64,000 nucleotides of DNA from TMP-24 sp046348855 (GCA_046348855.1 JAXMDK010000009.1:62001-126000); one strand, 5' to 3'; positions 36,318 to 45,231 are shown, counted from the first letter of the stretch. Notes: generated by a model from the letters alone, not told the origin. Program-made: numbers and translations.

Positions 36318-37604
36318 CTAACCCCCGCTACCCAACCCGGCCCAGCGAGGATCGCGCAAGGCCGCCAGCAGCGACCGCCGCCAGATCAGCACCAGCGCCA
36401 GCAACAGCAGCAGCGGCACGCCCTTGACGAGCCCGGCCGCCAGGTTCGCCCCCACGCTGTCGAAGCCGACGATCCGCTCGAACTGCAACATGAAGATGCG
36501 GTGCTGAAACAGCGCCAGCCCGACGGTCGCCGCCAGCACCAGCGTGGCCGCGCGGGGCAGGTGGCGTTCCAGCGCGATGGCGACGGCCAGCAGCGGAAAG
36601 ACCAGTGACAGGTAGTGCGCCCAGACCACCGGCGAGGCGACCAGCGACAGAAGGAGCGAAAGGTTGTAGGTGGCGCTGCGCCGGGCCGGCGCGCTCAGCC
36701 CCGCCTTGCGCAGGGCCAGCGCCTCGGCCACCAGCAGCCCGATGGCCGCCAGCCGCAGAACGGTGCCGATCAGCCTTGGCAGGGCCGGCAGCCGCGCCCC
36801 GGTGAAATAGTCCGAGGCCGGCACGAACAGCGGTTCGATGAAGGCAAAGGGATTGCTGTTCATCGACGGATGCAGAAGGCTGCTCGATTCGTTCAGAACG
36901 GTGCGGGCGAAGGCCTGATGGAGTTCCAGCCCGAAGCCCGCGACCGACAGGACCGCCACCACCAGCCCGAGCGCCAGCGCCGTCCAGCGGAACGGGGCGG
37001 GCGACAGGAAGAACAGCAGGATCGCCCCCGGCGCCAGCACCGGCTTGATGAGGACCGCCGCCGCATAGCAGACCGCCGCCGCGACAAGTCCGCCTCGGGT
37101 ATAGGCGGCCAGCCCCGCCACCAGCAGCAGGAACACGAAGGGCGTCGTCTGCCCGCCGGTGCGGTAGATCGTCCAGAACGGCTGGAACAGCGCCACCGCC
37201 GTGCAGAAGAGCGCGAAGAACATCCCCTGCGCTCGCCCTGACGGCCCTGCCAGCGGGGCGACAAGGCGGTAAAGCAGCACCAGCCCCGCGATCAGCGCCA
37301 CCGTGTCGGCAACCTTGAAGGCAAAGAGCGCGGCGTGCGGCGACAACAGCGCCAGCGGCACGTAGAGGTAACTGGTCACGGGCGCCGAGAAGAAGCTCAT
37401 GTTGCCCAGGGGCGGCTGGCCGGCGATCTCGGCGGTCGGGTTGTAGAGATCGGCGAACTGGCCGACGCGCGCCTTCTGGCCGGCGTCGTAGAAGTTGGCG
37501 AAATCCAGCGCGATCCCCCAGGGGCGGGCCAGTCCCCAGACGATCAGGATGCCGACAAGGGCCAGCATCGCCCACCCCCACAGCCTCAACCGGCGGTCGT
37601 TCAT
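36318..37604 (-). CDS. GT87-family polyprenyl-phosphate-sugar glycosyltransferase (DUF2029)
   Basis: This 428-residue membrane protein has around ten hydrophobic segments and the GT87 N-terminal pattern ALDFANFYDAGQKARVGQFADLYN, where the acidic Asp of the first outer loop is the expected catalytic base. GT87 enzymes transfer sugars from polyprenyl-phosphate donors on the outer side of the membrane. ATG 37604 follows GGAGGG. It is divergent from the UbiA-type gene 260 bases away, which would make the kind of lipid-linked donor it needs. Confidence 0.85.
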   Translation of the reverse strand: MNDRRLRLWGWAMLALVGILIVWGLARPWGIALDFANFYDAGQKARVGQFADLYNPTAEIAGQPPLGNMSFFSAPVTSYLYVPLALLSPHAALFAFKVADTVALIAGLVLLYRLVAPLAGPSGRAQGMFFALFCTAVALFQPFWTIYRTGGQTTPFVFLLLVAGLAAYTRGGLVAAAVCYAAAVLIKPVLAPGAILLFFLSPAPFRWTALALGLVVAVLSVAGFGLELHQAFARTVLNESSSLLHPSMNSNPFAFIEPLFVPASDYFTGARLPALPRLIGTVLRLAAIGLLVAEALALRKAGLSAPARRSATYNLSLLLSLVASPVVWAHYLSLVFPLLAVAIALERHLPRAATLVLAATVGLALFQHRIFMLQFERIVGFDSVGANLAAGLVKGVPLLLLLALVLIWRRSLLAALRDPRWAGLGSGG

Positions 37605-37864
37605 CGCGGCCCTCCTGCCTCGTCCCGGACCTGGGCATCCGCCAGCGGGCAACCGTTTCGGCCCGACCTTACAGAAGATCGCCGGCTTTGAAGGAAAGGA
37701 TTCGCAAACCGGCGGAATTCCGAAACAGCTGTGGCGGAGCGGGCGCGATTGTTGCGGGCGAAGCCCCCGCCAGACCGGCCCCGGGCGCCTGTCGAGCCGC
37801 CCGATTTGCTTCCTCGGCCCGGGTTTCTATTGTATCAAGACAAGGTCGGCGGAGGCATTACCCG

Positions 37865-38830
37865 ATGAAGACGGTTCAGCGGTCAGGCGGTTTGGGGGGA
37901 TTGTCCGATTATGTGGCGATCGCGCGCCCTGACCATTGGCTGAAGAATGCCTTCATGCTGCCCGGCGCGGCGCTGGCCTACGTGATCGACCGCGACGCCG
38001 GGTCGGTCTGGGCGCTGATCCTCGGCATCGTCTCGACCTGCCTCGTCGCCTCGGCCAACTACACGATCAACGAATATCTCGATGGCCAGTTCGACCGCTT
38101 CCATCCGACCAAGTCGGCGCGCCCGACCGCGCAGGGGCGCATCAAGCTGCACTTCGTGCTGATCCAGTACCTGGCGCTGGCCGGCATAGGCCTCTTGCTC
38201 GCCAGCCGGCTTAACCCGGTGTTCTTCTATGCCAGCGTGGCGCTGCTGGTGATGGGCATTATTTACAATGTCGAACCAATTCGCACCAAGGATCGCATCT
38301 ATCTGGATGTTTTATCGGAATCCATCAACAATCCGATCCGCCTGACGCTCGGCTGGGCAGCGGTCACCACCATCGTGCTGCCGCCGTCGTCGCTAATCCT
38401 CAGCTACTGGATGGGTGGGGCATATCTGATGGCGATCAAGCGCTATGCCGAATACCGGATGATCGGCGATCCCGAGCGAGCGGGGCTCTATCGCAAGTCC
38501 TTCCGCCACTATACCGAAACCTCGCTGTTCCTGTCGGCCTTCTTCTATGCGCTGACCTCGGTGTTCTTCCTCGGGATCTTCCTTATCAAGTACCGGATCG
38601 AATTCATCATCAGCTTCCCGTTCTTCGCGCTGCTGTTCGCCTGGTACCAGCATATCGCACTGCGCCCGCAGTCGACGGCGATGAACCCCGAGAAGCTGTA
38701 TCTGGAACCGAAGTTCCTCGCCTATGTCGGATTTCTGGTGGTGCTGGTCGCGGCGCTGTTCTTCATCGACATTCCCGGCCTGCAATATCTGATGGACCAT
38801 ACGGTCGCCCGTGATCCGCGCTTTCCCTGA
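37865..38830 (+). CDS. UbiA-family decaprenyl-phosphate phosphoribosyltransferase-like protein
   Basis: The 321-residue prenyltransferase-fold protein has the first Asp-rich loop NEYLDGQFDRFHPTKSARP and the second YNVEPIRTKDRIYLDVLSES. HPTK-x2-RP is typical of the branch that adds 5-phosphoribose to decaprenyl phosphate (mycobacterial Rv3806c; rhizobial NoeC) rather than of ubiquinone synthesis. It probably makes a lipid-linked pentose precursor in the membrane. It heads a plus-strand operon with an SMR protein and an SDR protein. Confidence 0.86.
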   Translation: MKTVQRSGGLGGLSDYVAIARPDHWLKNAFMLPGAALAYVIDRDAGSVWALILGIVSTCLVASANYTINEYLDGQFDRFHPTKSARPTAQGRIKLHFVLIQYLALAGIGLLLASRLNPVFFYASVALLVMGIIYNVEPIRTKDRIYLDVLSESINNPIRLTLGWAAVTTIVLPPSSLILSYWMGGAYLMAIKRYAEYRMIGDPERAGLYRKSFRHYTETSLFLSAFFYALTSVFFLGIFLIKYRIEFIISFPFFALLFAWYQHIALRPQSTAMNPEKLYLEPKFLAYVGFLVVLVAALFFIDIPGLQYLMDHTVARDPRFP

Positions 38831-38862
38831 ACCCTGACCCGATCCGGCCCAAAGGACCCCCT

Positions 38863-39231
38863 ATGTCTAAATACTTCGTGTTCATCGTGGTGACGGTCAT
38901 CCTGAACGCCACCTCGCAACTCCTGATGAAGACCGGCATGGGGCAGGTCGGGCAGGCGGAACTGTCGGCGACCAAGGCGGCGGGCCTTCTGGTCCGGGCG
39001 GCGACCAACCCGTTCATCATCCTCGGCCTGACGACGATGACGCTGAGCATGGGCACGCACCTGATGTCGCTGTCGCGCTTCGACGTCAGCTTCGCCTTTC
39101 CGTTCCTGTCGGTCGCCTATGTGATCGTGGCGCTTTACGGCTATTTCATCCTGGGAGAGAACGTGAGCCCGACCCGCATCCTCGGAATCGGGACCATCAT
39201 GCTTGGCACGCTGATCCTGTCGCGCGGCTGA
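38863..39231 (+). CDS. Small multidrug resistance/EamA-like four-helix membrane protein
   Basis: A 122-residue protein with four hydrophobic segments and the SMR-type ending GENVSPTRILGIGTIMLG. In lipid-sugar operons such proteins often flip polyprenyl-linked sugars across the membrane (as ArnE/ArnF do for aminoarabinose lipid). That role fits here between a UbiA-type enzyme and an SDR, but multidrug or cation transport cannot be ruled out. Confidence 0.82.
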   Translation: MSKYFVFIVVTVILNATSQLLMKTGMGQVGQAELSATKAAGLLVRAATNPFIILGLTTMTLSMGTHLMSLSRFDVSFAFPFLSVAYVIVALYGYFILGENVSPTRILGIGTIMLGTLILSRG

Positions 39232-39256
39232 GACGGGTGCAGCAAAGGCAAGACCC

Positions 39257-40258
39257 ATGAAACACATCCTCATCGGCGGCAACGGCTTTCTCGGCCGCGA
39301 AACGGTGCGCCAGATCCTGGCGCGCAGCAAAGACGAGCAGATCGTCGTCGTCGACCTGGCCGAAAGCTTCGCCGCCCATCCGCGGCTGGCCGATCCGCGC
39401 GTCAGCTATCATGTCGCCGATGTCGCCGTGCCCGGTGCGCTGGCGCCCCTGCGGCTGGCGTCGGACGATGTGGTGCATCACCTGGCGACCCGCCTCATCA
39501 CCCCCAACAAGCCGCGCTTCGGCCGCGATGCCTATTTCCGCCATTGCGCGGTCGATGGCACCCGCGAGATCCTTGCGTGGATGAAGGGGCAGGGGCACCG
39601 GCGGCTGGTCTTCTGGTCGACCGACATGGTCTATGGGCCGGCGGTGCAGATCCCGCGCCCCGAAAGCCATCCGCGCCGGCCGTTCGGACCCTATGGCCGG
39701 TCGAAGGTCGCGGCCGAGGACATCATCGCCCCCGCCGTCGCGGCGGGTGATCTGACCTGCACGATCTTCCGCCCGCGGCTCATCATCGGGCCGGGGCGGC
39801 TGGGCATCCTCGCGGTGCTGTTCGACCTGATCGACAAGGGCCGCCCGGTGCCGCTGATCGGGCCGGGCACCAACCGCTTCCAGTTCGTGTCGGTCGCCGA
39901 CTGCGCCCGCGCCACGCTGGCCGCCGCCGATCTGGGCTGCCCGAACGGCGTCTACAACCTCGGCTCGGCCGGATCGCCCACCGAATACGAACTGATGAGC
40001 GATTTCATCGCCCGCACCGGATCGCGGTCGCGGGTGGTGCGCACGCCCGCCTGGCTGGTCAAGGGCATCCTGCGGACGCTGAACCTGGCGCGCATCGCGC
40101 CGATGGACCCCGAACAGTACGAGATCGCCGATCTGGAAGTGTCGCTCGACATCAGCGCCGCCGAGCGCGACCTGGGCTGGGTGCCGCGCCACCACGACAC
40201 CGACCTGCTGACCGCCGCCTACCGCGCCTGGAAGGGCGAGGATGTGGCGCTGCCCTGA
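39257..40258 (+). CDS. Extended SDR: NAD-dependent epimerase/dehydratase family
   Basis: A 333-residue extended short-chain dehydrogenase. The cofactor motif is GGNGFLG (residues 7-13), Ser/Thr is in WSTDMVYGP and the Tyr-Lys pair is in PYGRSK. Such enzymes act on sugar nucleotides or lipid-linked sugars. Next to a decaprenyl-phosphate phosphoribosyltransferase it may modify the pentose, as DprE2 does in mycobacteria, but it is not of the short DprE2 type and the FAD partner (DprE1) is not in the window. Confidence 0.85.
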   Translation: MKHILIGGNGFLGRETVRQILARSKDEQIVVVDLAESFAAHPRLADPRVSYHVADVAVPGALAPLRLASDDVVHHLATRLITPNKPRFGRDAYFRHCAVDGTREILAWMKGQGHRRLVFWSTDMVYGPAVQIPRPESHPRRPFGPYGRSKVAAEDIIAPAVAAGDLTCTIFRPRLIIGPGRLGILAVLFDLIDKGRPVPLIGPGTNRFQFVSVADCARATLAAADLGCPNGVYNLGSAGSPTEYELMSDFIARTGSRSRVVRTPAWLVKGILRTLNLARIAPMDPEQYEIADLEVSLDISAAERDLGWVPRHHDTDLLTAAYRAWKGEDVALP

Positions 40259-40423
40259 GAGGGCGCACCCCCGGCGCGATTGTCGACGCAGCGGCCAATC
40301 AGGTGACTTCCGGTCAGGACTGTTTACCGCCCCGACGGGACGGCCAGCTAGCGTCTTGATTGCGTTCCGACATTGCGGCACTGTCGCCCCGCGCGGGGCC
40401 GGTCGGGGAGACCGGAGGGAGAC

Positions 40424-41794
40424 TTGTCGTTGGAAAAGCTGCTTTTCCGTAAGATCGAGCTTTGGGTCTTGCTGGTCGTCGTTCTTGTCGGCGTGCTCGG
40501 CTACATCGGCTATGGCGGCCTGATCCTCGAACAGGTGCAGGGCGACAAGCGGCTGGGCAAACTGGGGATGGTCGCGCTCGACGTGGCCGAACTTCCCGGC
40601 GACATCGAGCAACTGCTGCGCGGCAAGGATCCGATGATGGTGCGCAGCCAGGGCGCCGATCCCGGCCTGAAAGGCTGGAGCTGGAGCCAGGACGGCGGCG
40701 GCGCCGGGCTGCCGGGCTACTGGATGCTGGGCCATTTCGACGTCGAGCAGCAACGAAGCCTGATCGACATGGTGCGCCTGTCGGACGGCAAGGTCATGCA
40801 CAGCTGGGCGCCGGACATCGACGACCTGCTGGCCGACGCGCCGCGGACCTCGGCCGTTGCCGAGTTCGCCAACTGGCGCACCGCCAAGTTCAAGCCCTAT
40901 CAGCCGTGGCTGATGCCGAACGGCGACCTGATCGTGAAGGACGACCATACCCCGCTCCTGCGCCTGGACGGATGCAGCCGCAAGGTCTGGCGGCAGGATG
41001 CGACCCTCTTTCACCACAGCACCGAATCCGATGGCGAAGGCGGCTTCTGGATCCCCTCGATCGTCGAGCCCTCGCACGTGTCCGGCCTGCCGGCCCACTT
41101 CTTCGACGACGCCCTGACCCATGTGGCGGCCGACGGCCGGATTCTGGCGCAGATTTCCCTGCCCGAGCTGCTCTTGCGCAAGGACATGGCCTATTTCCTG
41201 TTCCCGCCGGGCGTCTATGTCGAGGATCCGCTGCACCTGAACGACATCCAGCCGGTCCTGTCCGATGGCCCCTACTGGAAAAAGGGCGACCTGTTCATCA
41301 GCCTGCGTTTGCGCTCGACGATCCTGCTCTATCGCCCCTCGACCGACCAGATCGTATGGATGAAGGAAGGTCCGTGGATGGGCCAGCACGATGTGGACAT
41401 CCTTGACGACCATCGCATCGCGGTCTTCGACAACCGCGCCCAGCATCGCAAGGACGGGATGATCATCGGCACGTCGGACATCGACGTCTACGATTTTGCC
41501 ACCGGCGCCATCAGCCGCCCCTATCATGACCTCATGGCCGGCGCGCAGGTGAAGTCGCTCTACGAGGGGCAGTTCACCATCCTGCCCGGCGGCAACCTGA
41601 TCGTCGAGGATCACAATTCCGGGCGGGTGCTGATCTTCGCCCCGGACGGCCGCAAGCTGGGCGAGTTCATCAACCGCAACCCGAACGGCAAGGTCTATGA
41701 GATCGGCTGGGGGCGCTATATCGCGCAGGCTGATGGCGATGCGGCGCTGAAGGCGCTGGCGACGCTCGACTGCGGCGGCCAGCCGGCCCCGTAG
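40424..41794 (+). CDS. Membrane-anchored arylsulfotransferase-like (ASST-type) protein
   Basis: The 456-residue protein has one N-terminal membrane anchor (about residues 12-34) and a large outside domain of beta-propeller type. Repeated blocks include LMPNGDLIVKDDHTPLLRLD, HHSTESDGEGGFWIPS, QHDVDILDDHRIAVFDN and EGQFTILPGGNLIVEDHNSG, which resemble the arylsulfotransferase family. The start is TTG 40424, preceded by GGAGGGA; no ATG fits. Its true acceptor is unknown; the neighbouring lipid-sugar genes suggest decoration of an envelope glycan. Confidence 0.78.
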   Translation: MSLEKLLFRKIELWVLLVVVLVGVLGYIGYGGLILEQVQGDKRLGKLGMVALDVAELPGDIEQLLRGKDPMMVRSQGADPGLKGWSWSQDGGGAGLPGYWMLGHFDVEQQRSLIDMVRLSDGKVMHSWAPDIDDLLADAPRTSAVAEFANWRTAKFKPYQPWLMPNGDLIVKDDHTPLLRLDGCSRKVWRQDATLFHHSTESDGEGGFWIPSIVEPSHVSGLPAHFFDDALTHVAADGRILAQISLPELLLRKDMAYFLFPPGVYVEDPLHLNDIQPVLSDGPYWKKGDLFISLRLRSTILLYRPSTDQIVWMKEGPWMGQHDVDILDDHRIAVFDNRAQHRKDGMIIGTSDIDVYDFATGAISRPYHDLMAGAQVKSLYEGQFTILPGGNLIVEDHNSGRVLIFAPDGRKLGEFINRNPNGKVYEIGWGRYIAQADGDAALKALATLDCGGQPAP

Positions 41795-41806
41795 GGGACG
41801 GGAAAG

Positions 41807-41831
41807 GGGCGCGCAACGATGCCGCGCGCCC
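41807..41831. terminator. Hairpin between convergent ASST-like and bactofilin genes
   Basis: An 8-base perfect stem (GGGCGCGC / GCGCGCCC, loop 9) lies in the 48-base gap where two genes converge. There is no clear T run on either side, so it is a candidate bidirectional stop of low certainty. Confidence 0.45.
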
Positions 41832-41842
41832 GATCTCGGGTC

Positions 41843-42337
41843 TTACTTGACGGGCTGGGCCGCGATCTGGCGGGGCTGGGCGCCGCCATTGGCCAGCGGA
41901 TCTTCCTGGCGCTGGACCGAGCCTTCGAAATGGGCGCCGGATTCGATGGCGATGGTCTTGTGGATGATGTCGCCCTCGACCCGCGCCGACGAGGTCAGCC
42001 GCACCTTCAGGCCACGGACCCGGCCGACAACGCGGCCGTTAACCACGATGTCATCGGCGACGATCTCGCCCTTGATGGTGGCGCTTTCGCCGACGATCAG
42101 CATGTGGGCACGGATGTCGCCTTCGACGGCGCCTTCGATCTGCACGTCGCCGGTGGTGCGCACGTTGCCGGTGATGGTCAGGTCGGACGACAGGACCGAG
42201 GGCGACGGCTTCGGCTTGGGCGCGCTGGCGGCATAGTCGACGGCCGGACGCGGCGCGGGGACCGGATCGCTCACCACGGCCGGCGCAGGTTCGGGGGTCT
42301 TGGGACCGGGTTCATTGATCTTGCTTCTAGAAAACAT
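41843..42337 (-). CDS. Bactofilin (polymer-forming cytoskeletal protein)
   Basis: The 164-residue protein has a proline-rich N-terminal tail (about residues 1-45) and a central right-handed beta-helix with the turn pattern of DUF583: LTITGNVRTTGDVQIEGAVE, GEIVADDIVVNGRVVGRVRG and ARVEGDIIHKTIAIESGAHF. Bactofilins form filaments that localise cell-wall enzymes. It overlaps the upstream LytM peptidase gene by 11 bases, a pairing well known for this family. Confidence 0.94.
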   Translation of the reverse strand: MFSRSKINEPGPKTPEPAPAVVSDPVPAPRPAVDYAASAPKPKPSPSVLSSDLTITGNVRTTGDVQIEGAVEGDIRAHMLIVGESATIKGEIVADDIVVNGRVVGRVRGLKVRLTSSARVEGDIIHKTIAIESGAHFEGSVQRQEDPLANGGAQPRQIAAQPVK

Positions 42338-43643
42338 TCGTTGCTGCCTTGATAAAGCTCATGGGATTGACCGGCTCGTCACCGACGCGCACTTCGTAGT
42401 GCAGATGCGTGCCGGTCGAGTGTCCAGAATTCCCCATATCACCGATCCGGTCCCCACGCGACACCTTTTCGCCCACGCTGACCCGCACCGCCGACAAATG
42501 GCCGAAGCGCGTCTTCAGGCCGTAGGGATGGGTGATTTCGATCATGTTGCCATAGCCGTTTTCCCAGCCCGCATGGGTCACGACGCCGTCCGCCGTGGCA
42601 TAGACCGGCGAGCCGTAGGTGCCGGCCAGGTCAACCCCGGCATGCAGCCGTCCCCAGCGCGAGCCGAAGCCGCTGGTGAAGCGGAACGAGGTCTTGAGCG
42701 GCATAGACAGCGGCGTCTTGTCGATGGCGATGCGGTAGAGGTTCAGGTTGTCGAGCCCCTCCATGATCTTGGTGGCGCGCGCTGCGTCGGCCTGCGCCTC
42801 GGGCGTGTCGCCGCCGGGCAAAGCGGCGGGAACCAGCGGTTCCCACGGGCCGCCCTGGCCGGAATAGCCGCGCCGCACCTGGGCCAGCAGCGTCTTGGGG
42901 TCGATGCCGACCGAGGTGAAGACCTGGTCGAGCGGCTCGACCGAGATCGTCACCGCGTCTTCAAGCTGGCTGAAGATCTGGTCGTGACGCTGCTCCAGCA
43001 GTTTCATCTGGAAGGCGGTGTCGTCGGCCTCGGCGCGGGCCTTGTCGACCTCGCCCTGCATCCCGTCGCGTTCCTTGGCAGTCTTGCCCAGTTCGTCGGT
43101 CATCAGGGCCAGCGTCTGGGTCATGTCGCTGACATTCGGGCCCGCCGGACGCGCGGCGCCGCCCGAAAGCTGTGCCAGTTGCAGGCGGCTGGCGTCGCGT
43201 TCCTTCATCGCGGTGTGCAGCGTTTCCTGAATCAGGCCGATGCCGGTTTCCAGTTCACGCCGCCGCTGTTCCGAAGCCAGCAGCGCCGACTGCATCTGCG
43301 ACACCTGTTGCAGCGCCACCGAAAAGCGGGTCTGGGCGGCGGCAGCCTCGGCGGCGCGCAGGTCGCGTTCCTTCGACAGGCTGTCGAGCCGGCCCTCGAA
43401 GGCGATCATCGACTGGCGCGCCTGTTCGCGCGCGTCGCCCGAGCCGATGGCGTCGATCATCAGGATGCCGGTGGCGATCAGCGACCAGGAGACGAACAGA
43501 GCGGTCCCGCCAAGGACCAGCGCCTGGGTCCAGGGCCGGAGCCGCACGAACCGGGTGCCGCTGTCGGATTTCAGGAACAGCCGCTGCTCGGGCAGGCGCC
43601 TTTCAAGCGCCACGCCCAAGCGGTGGAACAATCGATGTGGCAA
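42327..43643 (-). CDS. M23/LytM-type membrane peptidase with coiled coil
   Basis: The 438-residue protein has a short cytosolic N-terminus, a membrane segment near residues 40-63, a long coiled coil (about 80-225) and a C-terminal LytM domain. Zinc ligands are visible in RLHAGVDLAG and in GTHLHYEV. It should cut peptide cross-links in the cell wall, guided by the bactofilin encoded just downstream. Confidence 0.93.
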   Translation of the reverse strand: MPHRLFHRLGVALERRLPEQRLFLKSDSGTRFVRLRPWTQALVLGGTALFVSWSLIATGILMIDAIGSGDAREQARQSMIAFEGRLDSLSKERDLRAAEAAAAQTRFSVALQQVSQMQSALLASEQRRRELETGIGLIQETLHTAMKERDASRLQLAQLSGGAARPAGPNVSDMTQTLALMTDELGKTAKERDGMQGEVDKARAEADDTAFQMKLLEQRHDQIFSQLEDAVTISVEPLDQVFTSVGIDPKTLLAQVRRGYSGQGGPWEPLVPAALPGGDTPEAQADAARATKIMEGLDNLNLYRIAIDKTPLSMPLKTSFRFTSGFGSRWGRLHAGVDLAGTYGSPVYATADGVVTHAGWENGYGNMIEITHPYGLKTRFGHLSAVRVSVGEKVSRGDRIGDMGNSGHSTGTHLHYEVRVGDEPVNPMSFIKAATNVF

Positions 43644-43812
43644 GGAAAGGCCCCCGTCTGTCTGGCAGCTTCAACAGGCGCCGCCCCGTTCCCCAACGAG
43701 GTGACGCGAAGGGGTTAGCAACGACCGCCCCCTGTCGCAAACGCTTTCGCGCCGTCGCCGGGCAGCGGCGGGGCTTCGGGCCAAAGATCGGCGGCATCTT
43801 GCCTAAAACGGC

Positions 43813-44652
43813 TCAGGAATCGGCGGAAACCGCCGTATCCTCGGCCAAGGGCCAGTAGAAATCGGGCGGCAGCCCGGCCTCGGCGCGCTTTTCCTCGTTG
43901 AACGGCGGCTTCAGCGACCCGTGGAAATAACGCCGGACCAGATCGTGAAAGCGGTCCTTCGGATCGGCATTGTCGCGCCCGCAGAGGAAGTTGAACCATT
44001 TGGAGCCGTAGGCGACATGGCCGACCTCCTCGGCGTAGATCAGTTCCAGCGCGGCGACGGCGCGGCTGTCGCCGACCTTGCGGAAAAGCTCGATCATGCC
44101 GGGCGTCACGTCCAGCCCGCGCGCCTCGAGAACCATCGGCACCACCGCCAGCCGGCCGGGCAGGTCGGCCGCCGTATCCTCGGCCGCGCGCCACATGCCG
44201 GCATGGGCGGGCAGGGCGCCGTAGTGGCTGCCAAGCGCCTCAAGACAATCGCACATCAGGTTGAAATGCTTCGATTCTTCGTCGGCCGCCTTCACCCAGT
44301 CGTCGTAAAAGCCCAAAGGCATCGGCACATCGGCGAAGCGGGCGATGATGTCCCAATGCAGGTCGACCGCGTTCAGTTCGATATGGGCCACCGCATGCAG
44401 AAGCGCGAGCCGCCCCGGCCCGGTCGAAGGTCGCCGCCGCGGCACGTCGCGCGGCGGCAGCAGTTCGGGCCGCGCCGGGCGGGCGGGCATGTCGGGCGGC
44501 GTCGCCCGGCCGATCTCCAGCGGCTGGCCCGCCGCCCGCGCCGCGAACCAGTCGGCCGCATGGGCGCGCGACAGGGCCGTCTTGGCGCGGCCATCGGCGG
44601 TGGTCAGCACCTGGACCGCGCGTTCGGCCAGCGACGGGCCGGCCACACTCAT
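43813..44652 (-). CDS. DUF455 ferritin-like domain protein
   Basis: A 279-residue protein with the ferritin-like four-helix arrangement of DUF455. Candidate metal ligands are AHIELNAVDLHWD, DEESKHFNLM, EARGLDVTPGM and YAEEVGHVAYG (two ExxH-type pairs). It may be a diiron oxygenase related to MiaE; no substrate can be assigned. Its start overlaps the stop of the peroxiredoxin gene by 4 bases. Confidence 0.85.
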   Translation of the reverse strand: MSVAGPSLAERAVQVLTTADGRAKTALSRAHAADWFAARAAGQPLEIGRATPPDMPARPARPELLPPRDVPRRRPSTGPGRLALLHAVAHIELNAVDLHWDIIARFADVPMPLGFYDDWVKAADEESKHFNLMCDCLEALGSHYGALPAHAGMWRAAEDTAADLPGRLAVVPMVLEARGLDVTPGMIELFRKVGDSRAVAALELIYAEEVGHVAYGSKWFNFLCGRDNADPKDRFHDLVRRYFHGSLKPPFNEEKRAEAGLPPDFYWPLAEDTAVSADS

Positions 44653-45116
44653 GCCGGAAGCGACTGTGCCGCGGCCAGGACCTCGGCGGCGTGACCCTCA
44701 ACCTTCACCTTGGGCCAGACGCGCGCAATCTTGCCGGCGCCGTCGATCAGGAAGGTGGCGCGCTCGATCCCCATGTAGGTGCGGCCATACATGCTTTTCT
44801 CGCCCCAGACGCCGTAGCGTTCGGATGTATCGGACCCCTCGTCAGAAGCGAGGATGATGCCCAGCCCATGCTTGCGGCAGAATTTGTCGTGGGCTTTTAC
44901 ACTGTCCTTCGACAGGCCGATCACCACGGTGCCGGCGGCGGCGAATTCGGCGGCCATCCGGGTGAAGTCGATCGCCTCGATCGTGCAGCCGGGCGTGTCG
45001 TCCTTGGGGTAGAAATACAGCACCACCTTCTGCGGCCTCAGCCCCGACAGGCTGATGGTTCCGCCGCCGTCGCGGGGGAGCGTAAAGTCGGGTGCGGCCG
45101 AACCTTCGGAAATCAT
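44649..45116 (-). CDS. bcp: Peroxiredoxin, BCP/PrxQ type
   Basis: A thiol peroxidase of 155 residues with the peroxidatic Cys in YPKDDTPGCTIEA and the catalytic Thr and Arg typical of the fold (GRTYMGIERATFLID). The usual resolving Cys five residues after the first is an Ile here (GCTIEAIDF), so this is a single-Cys or alternative-Cys form; another Cys is in KFCRKHG. ATG 45116 sits nine bases after AAGGA; an in-frame TTG three codons upstream touches that site. Confidence 0.9.
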   Translation of the reverse strand: MISEGSAAPDFTLPRDGGGTISLSGLRPQKVVLYFYPKDDTPGCTIEAIDFTRMAAEFAAAGTVVIGLSKDSVKAHDKFCRKHGLGIILASDEGSDTSERYGVWGEKSMYGRTYMGIERATFLIDGAGKIARVWPKVKVEGHAAEVLAAAQSLPA

Positions 45117-45231
45117 CTTGGGCAATCCTTCGCTTGGGGTCAGACTTGCCGTTTTAATCCGCTTTCCGCGAAGATAAAGGGATCACAACGGCCCGCGGCG
45201 CCAATCCGGCGCGCCAGGGCGACGGGAACCG

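Noticed and set aside
39197..41614. An 805-codon open frame on the - strand
   Set aside because: It is antisense to the SDR and ASST-like genes, and its amino-acid composition is that of an antisense shadow.
41807..41831. A strong rho-independent terminator
   Set aside because: The stem is good but no T run follows on either strand, so it is listed only as a weak candidate.
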